A DNA stretch of 64,000 bases from Verrucomicrobiota bacterium (GTDB taxonomy: Bacteria; Verrucomicrobiota; Verrucomicrobiia; Limisphaerales; UBA1319), in assembly GCA_022711435.1 (NCBI GenBank), contig JAKLFB010000034.1, forward strand, positions 1 through 64,000, read 5' to 3'. Shown here one piece after another: positions 63,918-64,000 of the stretch; position 1 is the stretch's first letter, and every line of letters begins with the position of its first letter. The notes under the pieces are model-generated. The model was given only the letters and a program-made list of their open reading frames with translations. It searched no databases and had not been told where the DNA came from. Position numbers and translations under genes: made by a program.

Positions 63918-63998
63918 ATGGTTCGCCGTGGCGAACACGAGATGGGCGCGCTGAGCGCATGGCTTGCGTTTCGGCGCCGGCGTGTTCGGCGCCGATGA
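63918..63998 (+). other. Short ORF directly after a promoter (26 codons), uncertain
   Basis: MVRRGEHEMGALSAWLAFRR and a few more Arg-rich residues, then TGA at 63996-63998. It could be a leader peptide, a decoy for a gene starting beyond the window, or chance. No family is recognised. Confidence 0.2.
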
Positions 63999-64000
63999 AC

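Overview
The window is GC-rich, gene-dense chromosomal DNA whose gene content points to the Verrucomicrobiota (PVC group). Pointers are a PEP-CTERM protein, an autotransporter-type beta-strand-repeat protein, an SBBP/BACON giant surface protein, a verrucomicrobial-style prepilin, several DUF1080 (3-keto-disaccharide hydrolase-like) proteins, DUF362, ceramidase-like and CehA/McbA secreted hydrolases, and a GH29 fucosidase remnant. The phylum is an inference from families, not a computed placement. The lifestyle suggested is a polysaccharide-degrading, surface-elaborating heterotroph.

Layout. 1-7.6 kb (minus strand): the N-terminus of a large repeat surface protein running off the left edge, a 275-bp inverted-repeat element, a second beta-strand-repeat surface protein with its terminator, and a metallophosphoesterase/DUF1080 fusion. 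7.7-18 kb: an esterase, a sugar kinase-MurQ etherase fusion, mnmE, topB, a class V aminotransferase, a methyltransferase and a DUF362 protein. 18.1-22.5 kb is accessory ground: a VapBC pair, a two-domain hydrolase, a RAYT transposase remnant and a broken fic gene cut by a second copy of the inverted-repeat element. 22.6-35.2 kb: a sigma54 activator with a cysteine-rich GAF domain, an N-terminal-half-only carB, DUF1080, an Ada-like repair protein, CehA/McbA and SGNH hydrolases, a half copy of the element and the 1403-aa SBBP protein. 35.2-36.7 kb: tRNA-Asp, a collapsed GH29 gene and a second toxin-antitoxin pair. 36.7-50.8 kb: alanine dehydrogenase, DUF554, a ceramidase-like operon, PaaK plus ACT protein, prepilin plus lipoprotein, a four-gene ABC transporter operon, a Tat-exported FAD oxidoreductase and the PEP-CTERM protein. 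51-64 kb: plsY-gpsA, an AmmeMemoRadiSam-type cluster (MEMO-AMMECR1 fusion, membrane spermidine-synthase-like protein, small two-helix protein, radical SAM enzyme), a tetraheme cytochrome lipoprotein with a Tat-exported aldo/keto reductase, and a large DUF3857/transglutaminase-like membrane protein.

Three themes stand out. (1) A small non-autonomous element with 31-bp inverted ends occurs as two full copies and one half copy. (2) Many genes have a TTGAC-type promoter whose -10 box lies only 6-8 bases before the start codon, implying leaderless mRNAs. (3) The AmmeMemoRadiSam cluster appears to be built for the cell envelope: the radical SAM enzyme carries a twin-arginine-like leader and the MEMO-AMMECR1 protein a hydrophobic leader, next to candidate heme proteins.
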